A stretch of 54,075 nucleotides of DNA from Alteromonas marina. GTDB taxonomy: Bacteria; Pseudomonadota; Gammaproteobacteria; Enterobacterales; Alteromonadaceae. The stretch is from NCBI RefSeq assembly GCF_000808575.1, contig NZ_JWLW01000007.1, positions 1 to 54,075 of the forward strand. The letters run 5' to 3'. The notes under the pieces were generated by a model, which saw only the letters and a list, made by a program, of their open reading frames with translations, did no database searches and was not told where the DNA came from. How positions within the stretch are numbered: position 1 is the first letter of the stretch; every line of letters starts with the position of its first letter. Made by a program: the position numbers and the translations under genes. Positions 17,625 to 26,504 of the stretch are shown here, in pieces.

Positions 17625-20504
17625 ATGAGTTCAGATAGTCGATTTTCAGTTGGTCAGCGTTGGTTAAGCAACACAGAAATAGAGCTGGGGTTAGGTGTCG
17701 TTATTGGTAGCGACTTCCGTTCAGTCGAAGTGTTGTATCCAGCAACAGGCGAAGCGCGAAAGTATACTAAGCAAGATGCGCCGCTTACGCGACTAGTTTT
17801 TGAAATTGGCGAAACGGTCAAAAGCCAAGACGGCTGGGAAATGACCATTACTGAAAAAGAAGAAAGCCAAGATCTTTTCATCTATCACGGGCTTCGCGAA
17901 GACACCAAAGCGCAAGCGCGATTACCTGAAACCATGCTAGACAGCCACATTCGCTTGAACCAACCTGAAAAGCGCCTGTTCAGTCAGCAATTAGACAACC
18001 CTAAATGGTTCGATTTGCGCGAGCGTGCTTTAGATCATCAATATGATTACTTACGTTCAAACACCATTGGTCTTGCAGGTGCGCGCATATCGCTTATTCC
18101 GCACCAACTCCACATTGCGTCAGAGGTAGGCGGCAGACACGCACCTCGCGTATTACTTGCCGATGAAGTAGGTCTTGGTAAAACCATTGAAGCCGCGTTG
18201 ATTATTCACCAGCAGCTTAAAACAGGCCGCGCAGAGCGCGTGCTTATTTTGGTTCCAGACTCGCTCATGCACCAATGGTTAGTTGAAATGCTTCGCCGCG
18301 TTAACCTTCCTTTTGCCATTTACGATGAAAGTCGCTGCGAAGCCATAGAAAAGAGCGAAGCGATAGAGAAGAGTGAAGACTTAGAAGATGACGAAACGTC
18401 TGACGCGAGCGCAGTGAATCCATTTGAAAACGACCAGCTGGTACTTTGTAGTATCGACTTCCTAAGCAAAAGCGAAAAACGCCAGCAGCAAATTCAAGCT
18501 GCAGGATGGGATTTAATGGTTGTCGATGAAGCCCATCACCTTGCGTGGTCAAGTGAGGCTCCCTCAGCCGAATACCTGTGTGTGGAAGCGCTGGCAAACC
18601 AAACACCTGGCGTATTACTGCTTACCGCAACACCTGATCAACTTGGTCACGAAAGCCACTTTGCACGCTTGCGCTTGCTCGACCCGGCCCGCTTCCATAG
18701 CTACGACGCTTTCTTAGATGAAGAATCGAAATACAGCCAACTGGCCGATGCGGTAGCGCCATTACTTTCAGACGCCGAGCCTAACGACAAACAGCGCAGC
18801 AAGCTCGCTGAATTCGCGCCTGACGTAATGGAACATGCGGGTGATTTAAGCTCGCCAGAAAATCGCCATGCGTTGCTGCACCAACTTATCGATTGTCACG
18901 GCACAGGTCGTATGCTGTTTAGAAACCGCCGCGCCAATATTGAAGGCTTTCCGGAGCGTAAATTAAGCGCGTACGAGTTAGCTTTGCCTGAGGTTTATTC
19001 AGATGCCGTGAGCGGCGGCGACTTAACCTATTCACTGTATCCTGAACGTATGGCAAGCGTGGTTAACAGCTGGACCAAGCAAGACCCGCGCGTTGAATGG
19101 CTGCTTGATTTCATGCAAAGCGTTAAGCCAGAAAAGATTCTGCTTATTTGCGCAAGCGCCCGTACAGCGCAAGAGTTAGGTGAGGTTATTCGCACACAAA
19201 CCGGTATTCGCCACAGTGTATTCCACGAAGGCATGAGCATTGTGGAGCGCGACAAGGCGGCCCATTATTTTGCTGATGAGGAAGACGGCGCACAAATTCT
19301 ACTGTGTAGTGAAATTGGCAGCGAAGGCCGTAACTTCCAGTTCGCTCACCATTTGGTGCTGTTCGATTTGCCTATTACGCCAGATCTGCTTGAACAACGT
19401 ATTGGTCGCCTTGACCGAATTGGCCAAACTCAAACCGTACAAATTCACGTGCCGTATTTAGCGAAAACCGCGCAGCACGTATTGCTAGATTGGTATCACG
19501 AAGGGCTAAATGCTTTCGAAAAGACCTGCCCTACGGGCTCTGGCGTATTCGACGACGTTAAGCCGTTGCTTATTGGTGCCTGCTTACACCCTGACGATAT
19601 GAGCGCCCGTGATGAGCTAGTGAACATGAGTGTTACGCTTAATAGCCAGCTCGTGGCGCAGCTTGAAGCCGGTCGCGATCGTCTTCTTGAGCTTAATGCC
19701 TCGGGTGAAGGCCGCGTAGAACAACTGCTTGAAGACATTATTACCCTTGATAGCGAACAAGATTTGTCGCGCTTTATGGGTCGCGTTTTCGATGCTATCG
19801 GTGTTCAGCAGGATGAAAAAGGCAATGACTGCTTTATTCTTATGCCAACCGAGTCGATGGTGAGCCAGCTTCCGGGTCTTGACCCAGAAGGCATGACAGT
19901 CACTTACAAGCGCCGTGTTGCCACCACGCTAGAAAACGTGCAGTTTTTAAGCTGGGATCATCCACTTGTGCATACCGCCATGGACGTAGTACTCACCGAC
20001 GTACACGGAAAGAGCAGCATGGGCTTTATTGCCGAGCCTTCTTTGCCAAAAGGCGCGTACTGGATTGAAGCGTTATTTGTGCTACAGGCACAAGCACCTA
20101 AATCACTTCAACTAGGCCGCTTCTTACCTCAAACACCGGTTAGAGTGTGTTTAGATGCACAAGGCAATCCGTCTGAATTAAGCTTCGACGTTAAGCGTAA
20201 GATTGGACGTAAAATATCGGCTCAGCTTTTAAAAGCCCTACAACAGCCCCTTGAGCTTGCCATTGAAAAGGCGCGTAAGCTTGCCCATCAGCAAGCTAAC
20301 CAAAAGCAACACGACGCACTTAACAGGATGCACAGCACGCTTAATGAAGAAATACAGCGCTTGCGCGATCTTCAAAAGCGTAACCCAGCAGTACGTGACA
20401 GCGAAATTGAGTTTATTGAAACGCAAATGAACGCCCTTGATAAAGTTATTCAGGATGCAGATGTTCAGCTGGACGCCATTCGTATTGTGGTAAATAACCC
20501 GTAA
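17625..20504 (+). CDS. rapA: RNA polymerase-associated helicase-like protein RapA
   Basis: RapA is a SWI2/SNF2 ATPase that binds RNA polymerase and recycles stalled core enzyme. The 959 residues compare with 968 in E. coli. N-terminal Tudor-like folds (about 1-110) come first, starting FSVGQRWLSNTEIELGLGVV. Then the ATPase: DEVGLGKTIEAAL (Walker A), VVDEAHH (DEAH-type Walker B), LLTATP and the helicase C motif EQRIGRLDRIGQT. A long coiled C-terminal region rich in K, Q and E follows. An 18-bp tandem duplication at 18339-18374 encodes EAIEKS twice in a linker inside the ATPase half. rluA follows 49 nt downstream, the same pair as in enterobacteria, so they are likely co-transcribed. Confidence 0.97.
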   Translation: MSSDSRFSVGQRWLSNTEIELGLGVVIGSDFRSVEVLYPATGEARKYTKQDAPLTRLVFEIGETVKSQDGWEMTITEKEESQDLFIYHGLREDTKAQARLPETMLDSHIRLNQPEKRLFSQQLDNPKWFDLRERALDHQYDYLRSNTIGLAGARISLIPHQLHIASEVGGRHAPRVLLADEVGLGKTIEAALIIHQQLKTGRAERVLILVPDSLMHQWLVEMLRRVNLPFAIYDESRCEAIEKSEAIEKSEDLEDDETSDASAVNPFENDQLVLCSIDFLSKSEKRQQQIQAAGWDLMVVDEAHHLAWSSEAPSAEYLCVEALANQTPGVLLLTATPDQLGHESHFARLRLLDPARFHSYDAFLDEESKYSQLADAVAPLLSDAEPNDKQRSKLAEFAPDVMEHAGDLSSPENRHALLHQLIDCHGTGRMLFRNRRANIEGFPERKLSAYELALPEVYSDAVSGGDLTYSLYPERMASVVNSWTKQDPRVEWLLDFMQSVKPEKILLICASARTAQELGEVIRTQTGIRHSVFHEGMSIVERDKAAHYFADEEDGAQILLCSEIGSEGRNFQFAHHLVLFDLPITPDLLEQRIGRLDRIGQTQTVQIHVPYLAKTAQHVLLDWYHEGLNAFEKTCPTGSGVFDDVKPLLIGACLHPDDMSARDELVNMSVTLNSQLVAQLEAGRDRLLELNASGEGRVEQLLEDIITLDSEQDLSRFMGRVFDAIGVQQDEKGNDCFILMPTESMVSQLPGLDPEGMTVTYKRRVATTLENVQFLSWDHPLVHTAMDVVLTDVHGKSSMGFIAEPSLPKGAYWIEALFVLQAQAPKSLQLGRFLPQTPVRVCLDAQGNPSELSFDVKRKIGRKISAQLLKALQQPLELAIEKARKLAHQQANQKQHDALNRMHSTLNEEIQRLRDLQKRNPAVRDSEIEFIETQMNALDKVIQDADVQLDAIRIVVNNP
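18339..18374 (+). repeat. In-frame 18-bp tandem duplication inside rapA
   Basis: Two consecutive 18-bp units (18339-18356 and 18357-18374), differing at three third-codon positions, both encode EAIEKS. They lie in an acidic linker between the first ATPase motifs and VVDEAHH. The copies have diverged only at silent sites, so the peptide repeat appears tolerated or selected. Confidence 0.8.
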
Positions 20505-20553
20505 CCTCGAAAGGTTAAACATTCAAAAGCGACTGTGAAGTAACGAGTACATA

Positions 20554-21270
20554 ATGGCGAACCCAAGTTTTGTTTATAACCCACCGATGACACCTTATCT
20601 TGATATTTTGTATCAAGATGAGGACATGGTGGTTGCGCATAAACCTAGCGGGCTATTGAGCGTTCCGGGCAAAGCTTTAGAGCACCGCGACTCGCTAATT
20701 AGCCGGGTGAACCGTGTGTACCCCACCGCCACAGTAGTGCATCGCTTAGACATGGCGACTTCGGGTATTTTGGTGCTGGCGCTTAATAAAGATAGCCATC
20801 GCCATATCTCGAAACAGTTTGAGTTACGTCAAACTAAAAAGCGCTACTTCGCCCGGGTTCATGGACATGTAGAACAAGACAGCGGAGAGGTTAACCTTCC
20901 CCTTATTTGCGATTGGCCAAACAGGCCGAAGCAAATGGTAGACTTTGAGCGCGGAAAAAAAGCCGTAACGCACTTTGACGTCATTGAGCGCACACTGGAT
21001 GAAAAAGAGCGACCCTATTCTCTTGTTGCCCTTTACCCCATTACCGGTCGCTCTCACCAACTGCGAGTACATATGCTTGCTTTGGGTCACCCTATTTTGG
21101 GAGATAGACTCTATGCCCATGAAGAAGCATTATCTATGGCACCTCGGTTACAGCTTCATGCTGAAAGCTTGAGTCTTTCGCACCCAACACTTGGCCATTG
21201 GCTGCACTTTAATATCGCCATCCCTTTTAGTCCGTTTTGCCCACCTCCGCTTTCAGAGCGCATTGAGTAG
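20554..21270 (+). CDS. rluA: Dual-specificity 23S rRNA / tRNA pseudouridine synthase RluA
   Basis: RluA makes pseudouridine 746 in 23S rRNA and pseudouridine 32 in several tRNAs. The 238-residue protein has the family core: YNPPMTPYLDILYQDED, KPSGLLSVPGK and the catalytic signature HRLDMATSGILVLAL, in which Asp is the nucleophile. PITGRSHQLRVHMLALGHP follows later. The first ATG is kept because its N-terminus lines up with E. coli RluA (NYNPPQEPW...). There is no strong ribosome site, consistent with coupling to rapA 49 nt upstream. It lacks an S4 domain, as expected for RluA. Confidence 0.96.
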   Translation: MANPSFVYNPPMTPYLDILYQDEDMVVAHKPSGLLSVPGKALEHRDSLISRVNRVYPTATVVHRLDMATSGILVLALNKDSHRHISKQFELRQTKKRYFARVHGHVEQDSGEVNLPLICDWPNRPKQMVDFERGKKAVTHFDVIERTLDEKERPYSLVALYPITGRSHQLRVHMLALGHPILGDRLYAHEEALSMAPRLQLHAESLSLSHPTLGHWLHFNIAIPFSPFCPPPLSERIE

Positions 21271-21344
21271 CCCCTTAATGCGTCTCGGCCTTTATTAAAC
21301 AACATTATTTTAGTTTTAAAGGGCGTTGCCGATAGTCTTAATAG

Positions 21345-21356
21345 AACGAATTCGTT
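21345..21356. promoter_or_regulatory. 12-bp palindrome upstream of the DUF3530-like gene
   Basis: AACGAATTCGTT is a perfect palindrome 68 nt before the ATG at 21424, in the 153-bp gap after rluA. It could be an operator. At 12 bp in an AT-rich gap it could also be chance. Confidence 0.25.
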
Positions 21357-21423
21357 TATAAACTGATTTGATGCTGGCAAAACTGTCCGTATCAAGGTGA
21401 TAGTTAAAGGCATACCATTTTTT

Positions 21424-22311
21424 ATGAAGAGGCACGCTCTCCTTTTAACCTTTGCATTGATTGTTTCGCTGCTGCCTATGACGGCTCATTGCGACTTTTT
21501 TACGGACGTAAAAAATGCTTATCTGCCAGGTGAAGTAAAAGCCCTTATGGTAGGCGAATTGGAAGCCCCAATCATTGAAGTTGAGGCAAAAACACCGCTC
21601 CCCTTGGGTGTTGCCATTGTGCTCACAGAGCCTTTTCCATCGAGCCTTACCCTCGCACAGGGAAATAGCTTAGCAAATATGCTTGCAGAGAAAGGCTGGA
21701 ATGTCGTTATAAGCCCTTTCAACATGCCCGTAAGTTCGACCACCGCCAAACCCAATGGTGAACAGGACAGCGAAATATTGACAGAGGGAGCCTCGCCATC
21801 AACTGATACAGCGAAAGTCATTCACCCTAGAAGTAACCAACTGACGCAGTACCTCAACTTTGAAACATCGACCACAGCCTTAGCGTTACAGCTTAATGCC
21901 CTAGACAATTATCTACAGAATAGAACAGGCTATCGCATGGTCATCGCGCAGGGCATGCTTGCTACCGCTTACCTGTCTTCTATAGAAACACAGCCTGATT
22001 TACAACCTGACACGTTTGTGGCTATTTCGCCGTTTTGGCCAGAGGAAACTACAAACAACTTAGTAATTGACACTATAGCGAAAGCGAGCTTCCCAGTGCT
22101 CGACCTATCTCTCAGCAACTTTAATGACTGGGAGACTAGCACGACTATGAAAAGGAAAATTAGAGCAAAAAATAAACTGAAGTTACACTACAGGCAAGTT
22201 ATTATTCCAAATAACTCTTTAACCTTTAGTATAAAAGAAATTGAAAAAACACCTAATATTCAAATGGTTGCAAATAGCACCATAGGCTGGACACGGCATC
22301 TAGGCTGGTAA
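21424..22311 (+). CDS. Exported DUF3530-like alpha/beta-hydrolase-fold protein
   Basis: The 295-residue exported protein starts at ATG 21424. A longer frame from GTG 21397 would add nine residues before the signal peptide KRHALLLTFALIVSLLPMTAHC. Features point to DUF3530: GVAIVLTEPFPSSLTLAQ, NMLAEKGWNVVISPF, GYRMVIAQGMLATAYL (a nucleophile-elbow-like position with Gln/Gly in place of GxSxG Ser), FPVLDLSLSNFNDW and the ending LKLHYRQVIIP...GWTRHLGW. If the family call is right, the fold is alpha/beta hydrolase. The usual Ser nucleophile is not evident, so it may be non-catalytic. It sits 153 nt after rluA and is not clearly in its operon. The substrate is unknown. Confidence 0.7.
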   Translation: MKRHALLLTFALIVSLLPMTAHCDFFTDVKNAYLPGEVKALMVGELEAPIIEVEAKTPLPLGVAIVLTEPFPSSLTLAQGNSLANMLAEKGWNVVISPFNMPVSSTTAKPNGEQDSEILTEGASPSTDTAKVIHPRSNQLTQYLNFETSTTALALQLNALDNYLQNRTGYRMVIAQGMLATAYLSSIETQPDLQPDTFVAISPFWPEETTNNLVIDTIAKASFPVLDLSLSNFNDWETSTTMKRKIRAKNKLKLHYRQVIIPNNSLTFSIKEIEKTPNIQMVANSTIGWTRHLGW

Positions 22312-22453
22312 TTCTTGCTTCTTGAGATTACGCTAAATTAACATCCAAAACAGTGACCTACCCACAATAAGGCAAATATCGGGTTATTGCAGTCATTGGT
22401 AACGATGTAATGGACTATACTAATTTAAGCAGACAAAGACGGTTGAGTTACTC

Positions 22454-22777
22454 GTGAATGTTCAGGATTTTGTAGATAACAAAGCGAAACAGCTGTGTTT
22501 CTATTTGAGGGCATTTTGGCAGGGAGAGCTTCCTATCGAGGAAATCGAACTATTCTTTTGGGATAGCATGGAAGAATGGGGACAAATTGAATGCACGCTA
22601 ACACAGCCTTACACGCAGAAGGAACGTGTATTTTGGCATTTGCTTCACCAAGTGCATTACTGGAATGAAGAAAAATTGACGAAAGACCAGTTTCTTGTTG
22701 ATGAGCTTACTAATTGCGTCAATTTTCTTGAAGGCCTAGGGCACTGTCCTCTAGACTGCGTGGGTATCCGCCCTTAA
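22454..22777 (+). CDS. Small cytosolic hypothetical protein
   Basis: I do not recognise this 107-residue acidic protein. It starts at GTG 22454, with GAG 6 nt upstream. It is rich in Trp, Phe and Glu (LPIEEIELFFWDSMEEWGQ; VFWHLLHQVHYWNEEKLTK) with four Cys, two near the C-terminus (GHCPLDC). No signal peptide or membrane helix is seen. It ends 70 nt before the AmpG-like permease on the same strand. The protein-like composition and clean frame argue that it is real. A small metal- or protein-binding role is possible but not shown. Confidence 0.65.
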   Translation: MNVQDFVDNKAKQLCFYLRAFWQGELPIEEIELFFWDSMEEWGQIECTLTQPYTQKERVFWHLLHQVHYWNEEKLTKDQFLVDELTNCVNFLEGLGHCPLDCVGIRP

Positions 22778-22847
22778 ATCTCTCTTACCTAACCGCGGTA
22801 ATTATACCAATCCCCCTTCACAGTTTTATTGCTAAACACCGTGGTTC

Positions 22848-24194
22848 ATGGCTCAATACACTTTTGAGTTAACGCCAAAGGTCGAAGTATTGCTAACTGC
22901 ATTAAAAACGTTCAATGACAAACGTTACCTAACCATTTTTCTTTTAGGCATTTCCAGTGGCTTTCCTTGGATCATGATTGGTTCGGTATTATCAGCATGG
23001 TTAAAGGATGAAGGGTTATCGCGTTCGGCTATTGGTTTGTTTGGCATCATCTTCGCTACTTACTCATTTAACTTTTTATGGTCTCCTCTTGTCGACAAAC
23101 TCAAGCCCCCACTATTAGGGCTGCGACGAGGCTGGATTTTTTTGATGCAAAGCTGTGTCGTACTACTGTGCTTAACCATGTCACAACTCAACGCTGACCA
23201 TGATTTATTTTACGTTGCATTAATCGGCTTATTGATTGCCATTGCCTCTGCTACCCAGGATATTGCTATTGATGGCTTTCGGATTGACTGTATTGAACAA
23301 GGTGATAAAGACGGTATGTCAGCCGCCTCATCGATGGCGACCGCCGGTTGGTGGACAGGTTACGGTGGCCTTGGTGCTATTCCCTTTTTTTTAGCAGATC
23401 TAACGTCGTGGTCATGGCCAAACATATACCTATTACTGGGTGCTATCATGGCTTTATTGGCCTGTGCGACTTGCTTTGCCAATGAACCAAGCGTAGATAG
23501 AGAAGCCCTGCTTGGCCGAATAACAAATGCCCACGCAAATAACTCAGCGGTGATCAATTGGTTGAGAACAACGCTTATTACGCCATTTTCTGAGTTCTTT
23601 AGCCGAAATGGCATCAAGCTGGCAGCTTCATTTTTATTATTCATTTTCCTTTTTAAAATAGGTGAAGCTTTTTTAGGCCGCATGAGCATTGTGTTCTACA
23701 AAGAGGTCGGATTTTCAAATAGCGATATTGCCGCTTATTCAAAGCTTCTTAACTGGTGGGTGACGATCGCCTTTTCACTACTAGGTGGGCTAGTCAATAT
23801 CCGTTATGGTATTTATCGAGGGCTGATGATTGCGGGAGTTGCTATGGCGGCTTCAAACCTTCTGTTTGCGCTCATTGCGCAAACGGGGCCTTCTACGTCA
23901 CTGTTAGCCATTACTGTCATTGTAGACGGTTTTACAGGAGCATGGAGCACTGTAGCTATGGTCGCCTTTATATCGCTTCTATGTAATCGTGCTTTTAGCG
24001 CCACTCAGTATGCCCTTATGGCCTCGCTCAGCGTTGCGGGGAGGACGTTAGTCGCCTCTAGCAGTGGCTTGGTTGTGGATAGCCTGAGCGGAAACTGGAG
24101 CTTCTTTTTTATTTTAACGGCGGTTATGGTAATACCAAGCCTTTGCTTTTTATACGCTATTAGGCATCACATTAAACGCGTTGAAACGTCATAG
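22848..24194 (+). CDS. AmpG-like MFS permease
   Basis: The 448-residue protein has about 12 membrane helices. The N-terminal region ITIFLLGISSG-like (residues near 28-38), FPWIMIGSVLSAWLKDEG, FSFNFLWSPLVDKL-like (about 75-90) and RRGWIFLMQ match the AmpG subfamily of MFS carriers. That subfamily imports anhydromuropeptides for cell-wall recycling and, in some species, for beta-lactamase induction. ATQDIAIDGFRIDCI in helix 4 is also typical. It is longer than the N-terminal half families and shorter than E. coli AmpG (491). The substrate is inferred from the subfamily; related paralogues import other compounds. It ends 116 nt before the histidine kinase. Confidence 0.85.
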   Translation: MAQYTFELTPKVEVLLTALKTFNDKRYLTIFLLGISSGFPWIMIGSVLSAWLKDEGLSRSAIGLFGIIFATYSFNFLWSPLVDKLKPPLLGLRRGWIFLMQSCVVLLCLTMSQLNADHDLFYVALIGLLIAIASATQDIAIDGFRIDCIEQGDKDGMSAASSMATAGWWTGYGGLGAIPFFLADLTSWSWPNIYLLLGAIMALLACATCFANEPSVDREALLGRITNAHANNSAVINWLRTTLITPFSEFFSRNGIKLAASFLLFIFLFKIGEAFLGRMSIVFYKEVGFSNSDIAAYSKLLNWWVTIAFSLLGGLVNIRYGIYRGLMIAGVAMAASNLLFALIAQTGPSTSLLAITVIVDGFTGAWSTVAMVAFISLLCNRAFSATQYALMASLSVAGRTLVASSSGLVVDSLSGNWSFFFILTAVMVIPSLCFLYAIRHHIKRVETS

Positions 24195-24240
24195 TTAAAC
24201 GGTTCTATTATTTTTTTACTTCCAATTAATTTGACGACAT

Positions 24241-24305
24241 TTCCTTGCAAGTTAGCGTTAGTTGCCTACCTTTATAGAAGACAACTATCACTAACTTGCA
24301 AGGAA
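24241..24305. promoter_or_regulatory. Large inverted repeat overlapping the histidine kinase ribosome site
   Basis: Two 24-bp arms (24241-24264 and 24282-24305) pair at 22 of 24 positions across a 17-nt loop. The outer 15 bp, TTCCTTGCAAGTTAG and its complement, are perfect. The right arm includes AAGGAA, part of the ribosome site of the histidine kinase at 24311. Folded RNA would hide that site. As DNA it would be a strong symmetric operator. No T-tract follows, so it is a poor terminator candidate. Confidence 0.75.
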
Positions 24306-24310
24306 GAGAG

Positions 24311-26491
24311 TTGAGTCCAAACGATGCTACTAAGCTACAGCGGAAGACATTGTGCAACGCCGTCGCATTTACTTTTTCTAAAGTGAATGCGACGGCCTTG
24401 TTGTTTGGCATCGTTATTATTTCAATCTTGCTGGCATTAATGAGCAAGCAACAGTCTTTTATTACCGTGCTCAATCAGCAAAGTGAGCTTCGGGACATGC
24501 TGCTTACCTCTGAGCATAGAATTCATCAACTCAACACTCGTGATGAAGACGCAAACCCCATCCGCACTGCTTTAGAGTATGAGTTACAAATTGCTTTTCA
24601 AGGGTTACAGCAACATATACAAAAAGAAGGTGGCGTTTACGAGTCAATTTCTCTCCTTTCTGACACTGCTTTTAGCGAAGCAACGACCAGCCTAGAAAAC
24701 ACCTCTGCGAAAGAAACCTTAAAAACAACGCTGGTACTGCTTCACACGCTTCTTCAACTCCCACATTCAGAGAAAGTTCGCTACATTAAAAAAGATGGCT
24801 TTAGCCTGCTTCCGCTTTTAAAGGACTTACAAGCAGAAGAAAACGCCCTGTTAAGCCGGATTCAGTCACTGCAACACAAAAAATTTCTTACCACACTGTT
24901 GGGTGTGATTATTTTGGTGCTTTGGTACTTTTTTGTATGGCTCTTTTACAAAAGCTCAGTCAAAAGGCCATTGCGAAAACTACATAAATCAAAGCTGAGA
25001 CTGGCAATCGAAGATGATCAGACGGATTTGCAAAATAAAGAGTTTTTGAAACTTATCAGCCATGAATTTAGAGCCCCCATTAGCGCCATTATTAGTGCCT
25101 TGGAGCTTATTCCTAATTTGAAAGAACAGCGTACTCGATTGATTCAGCAAGCTGAGCAGTCCAGTTACCGGTTACTAAATTTAACAAACAACCTTACTGA
25201 TATACTCAATAACCACGTAGAGGATGACCTTCAGCTTTCGAATGTAGATTTAATCAGTCTGTTAGACGAGTGTATTTCACCGTTTTCGGTTAGAGTCAAA
25301 GACAAAAAGCTTGAATTCAATATGCATTGCAGTCATAGCGTACCTAGCCATGCAGAGACCGATCCTATCGCTCTCTCCAAAGTCATAGTGAATATACTCG
25401 ATAACGCGGTAAAGTTTACTTCTACAGGGCTTATTGATGTAACCGTCACAACCTTAGTAAAAAATAAACGAATATTCTTAGTAATCACCGTTAATGACAC
25501 CGGCATCGGCATTGATGATAATACGCAGAAGCATATGTTCGAGCGCTTTTACCGGGGGGAGCATTCACAAAGTCAGCGCTACCCTGGTGCAGGAATTGGC
25601 TTATCAGTAGCCAAGCGCAGTATTGATGGACTTGGCGGTACTCTTCAGGTTAATAGTACCGTCGGCGTCGGTTCGGAATTTAAAATATCACTGCCTATTA
25701 AGCCCCTAGAAGATTCACCATCGGTGTCATCTACCCCTTCAAATGCCAAATTCGCGGTTGTCGACGATTTAGAAATATCAAGGCTTCACCTTCAGTCCAT
25801 TATTACTAAGGAAGGGTATAGCGTTAGAACATTTTCGTCTGGCGCCAACCTTTTGAACCTTCACGAAGAACTACTTCAATTCTCGGGCATCATTGCCGAC
25901 TTATATATGCCAGGGATGAATGGACTTGAACTGGTGAAAACACTGCGCGCTATCTACGGAGAGCGAGTGCCACCGGTCATCGTATTATCGGCAACGCCGG
26001 ATATTGCAAATATTATCGCCAACAGCGAGCTACCCATATATCAGAGTTTTGTTAAACCTATCGACAGAAACCGGTTTGTAGATGCCATTAATCAACTAAC
26101 GTTAAACAATACAAAAGCCATACAAGATGTAACCAAGGCAAACATATTAGTTGTTGAAGATGAGCCGATTAACGCAGAAATGGTAGAGTACATGCTGAAA
26201 AGTATGGGGCACCATGTAACTGTGAGCTACACTGGCGACGATGCCATTAGCCGAACTAACGAAATCGTCTTTGACTGTGTATTGCTCGACATTAACCTTC
26301 CAGATATTAACGGCTTGGAAGTAGCAAAAATAATGAAAGAAGGGCACCCTAACCTCCCTGTAATTGCCCTTACCGCTAACGCCCACCGAAACGATAAAGA
26401 GGCTTCACTGCAAGCGAGCATTCGCTATCACCTTGTAAAGCCGGTTACCTTTCAAGAACTTAGAAACACCTTGCGCCTTGCGCTATCCTAA
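24311..26491 (+). CDS. Hybrid sensor histidine kinase with two receiver domains
   Basis: The 726-residue inner-membrane kinase is read from TTG 24311, with AAGGA 6 nt upstream. TTG at 24296 would start before that site. Two membrane helices (about 30-50 and 195-217) bracket a periplasmic sensor of about 140 residues with no recognised fold. HisKA has phospho-acceptor His at about 251 in ISHEFRAPISAI. HATPase_c has DNAVKF, DTGIGID and GAGIGLSVAKR. Receiver 1 starts FAVVDDLEISR with acceptor in ADLYMPGMNG; receiver 2 starts ILVVEDEPINAEM with LLDINLPDING and Lys in HLVKPVT. There is no HPt domain, so an external one is needed for phosphorelay. The gene converges on the diguanylate cyclase with a 13-nt gap. 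Confidence 0.93.
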   Translation: MSPNDATKLQRKTLCNAVAFTFSKVNATALLFGIVIISILLALMSKQQSFITVLNQQSELRDMLLTSEHRIHQLNTRDEDANPIRTALEYELQIAFQGLQQHIQKEGGVYESISLLSDTAFSEATTSLENTSAKETLKTTLVLLHTLLQLPHSEKVRYIKKDGFSLLPLLKDLQAEENALLSRIQSLQHKKFLTTLLGVIILVLWYFFVWLFYKSSVKRPLRKLHKSKLRLAIEDDQTDLQNKEFLKLISHEFRAPISAIISALELIPNLKEQRTRLIQQAEQSSYRLLNLTNNLTDILNNHVEDDLQLSNVDLISLLDECISPFSVRVKDKKLEFNMHCSHSVPSHAETDPIALSKVIVNILDNAVKFTSTGLIDVTVTTLVKNKRIFLVITVNDTGIGIDDNTQKHMFERFYRGEHSQSQRYPGAGIGLSVAKRSIDGLGGTLQVNSTVGVGSEFKISLPIKPLEDSPSVSSTPSNAKFAVVDDLEISRLHLQSIITKEGYSVRTFSSGANLLNLHEELLQFSGIIADLYMPGMNGLELVKTLRAIYGERVPPVIVLSATPDIANIIANSELPIYQSFVKPIDRNRFVDAINQLTLNNTKAIQDVTKANILVVEDEPINAEMVEYMLKSMGHHVTVSYTGDDAISRTNEIVFDCVLLDINLPDINGLEVAKIMKEGHPNLPVIALTANAHRNDKEASLQASIRYHLVKPVTFQELRNTLRLALS

Positions 26492-26504
26492 AGGACGTTC
26501 TGGT

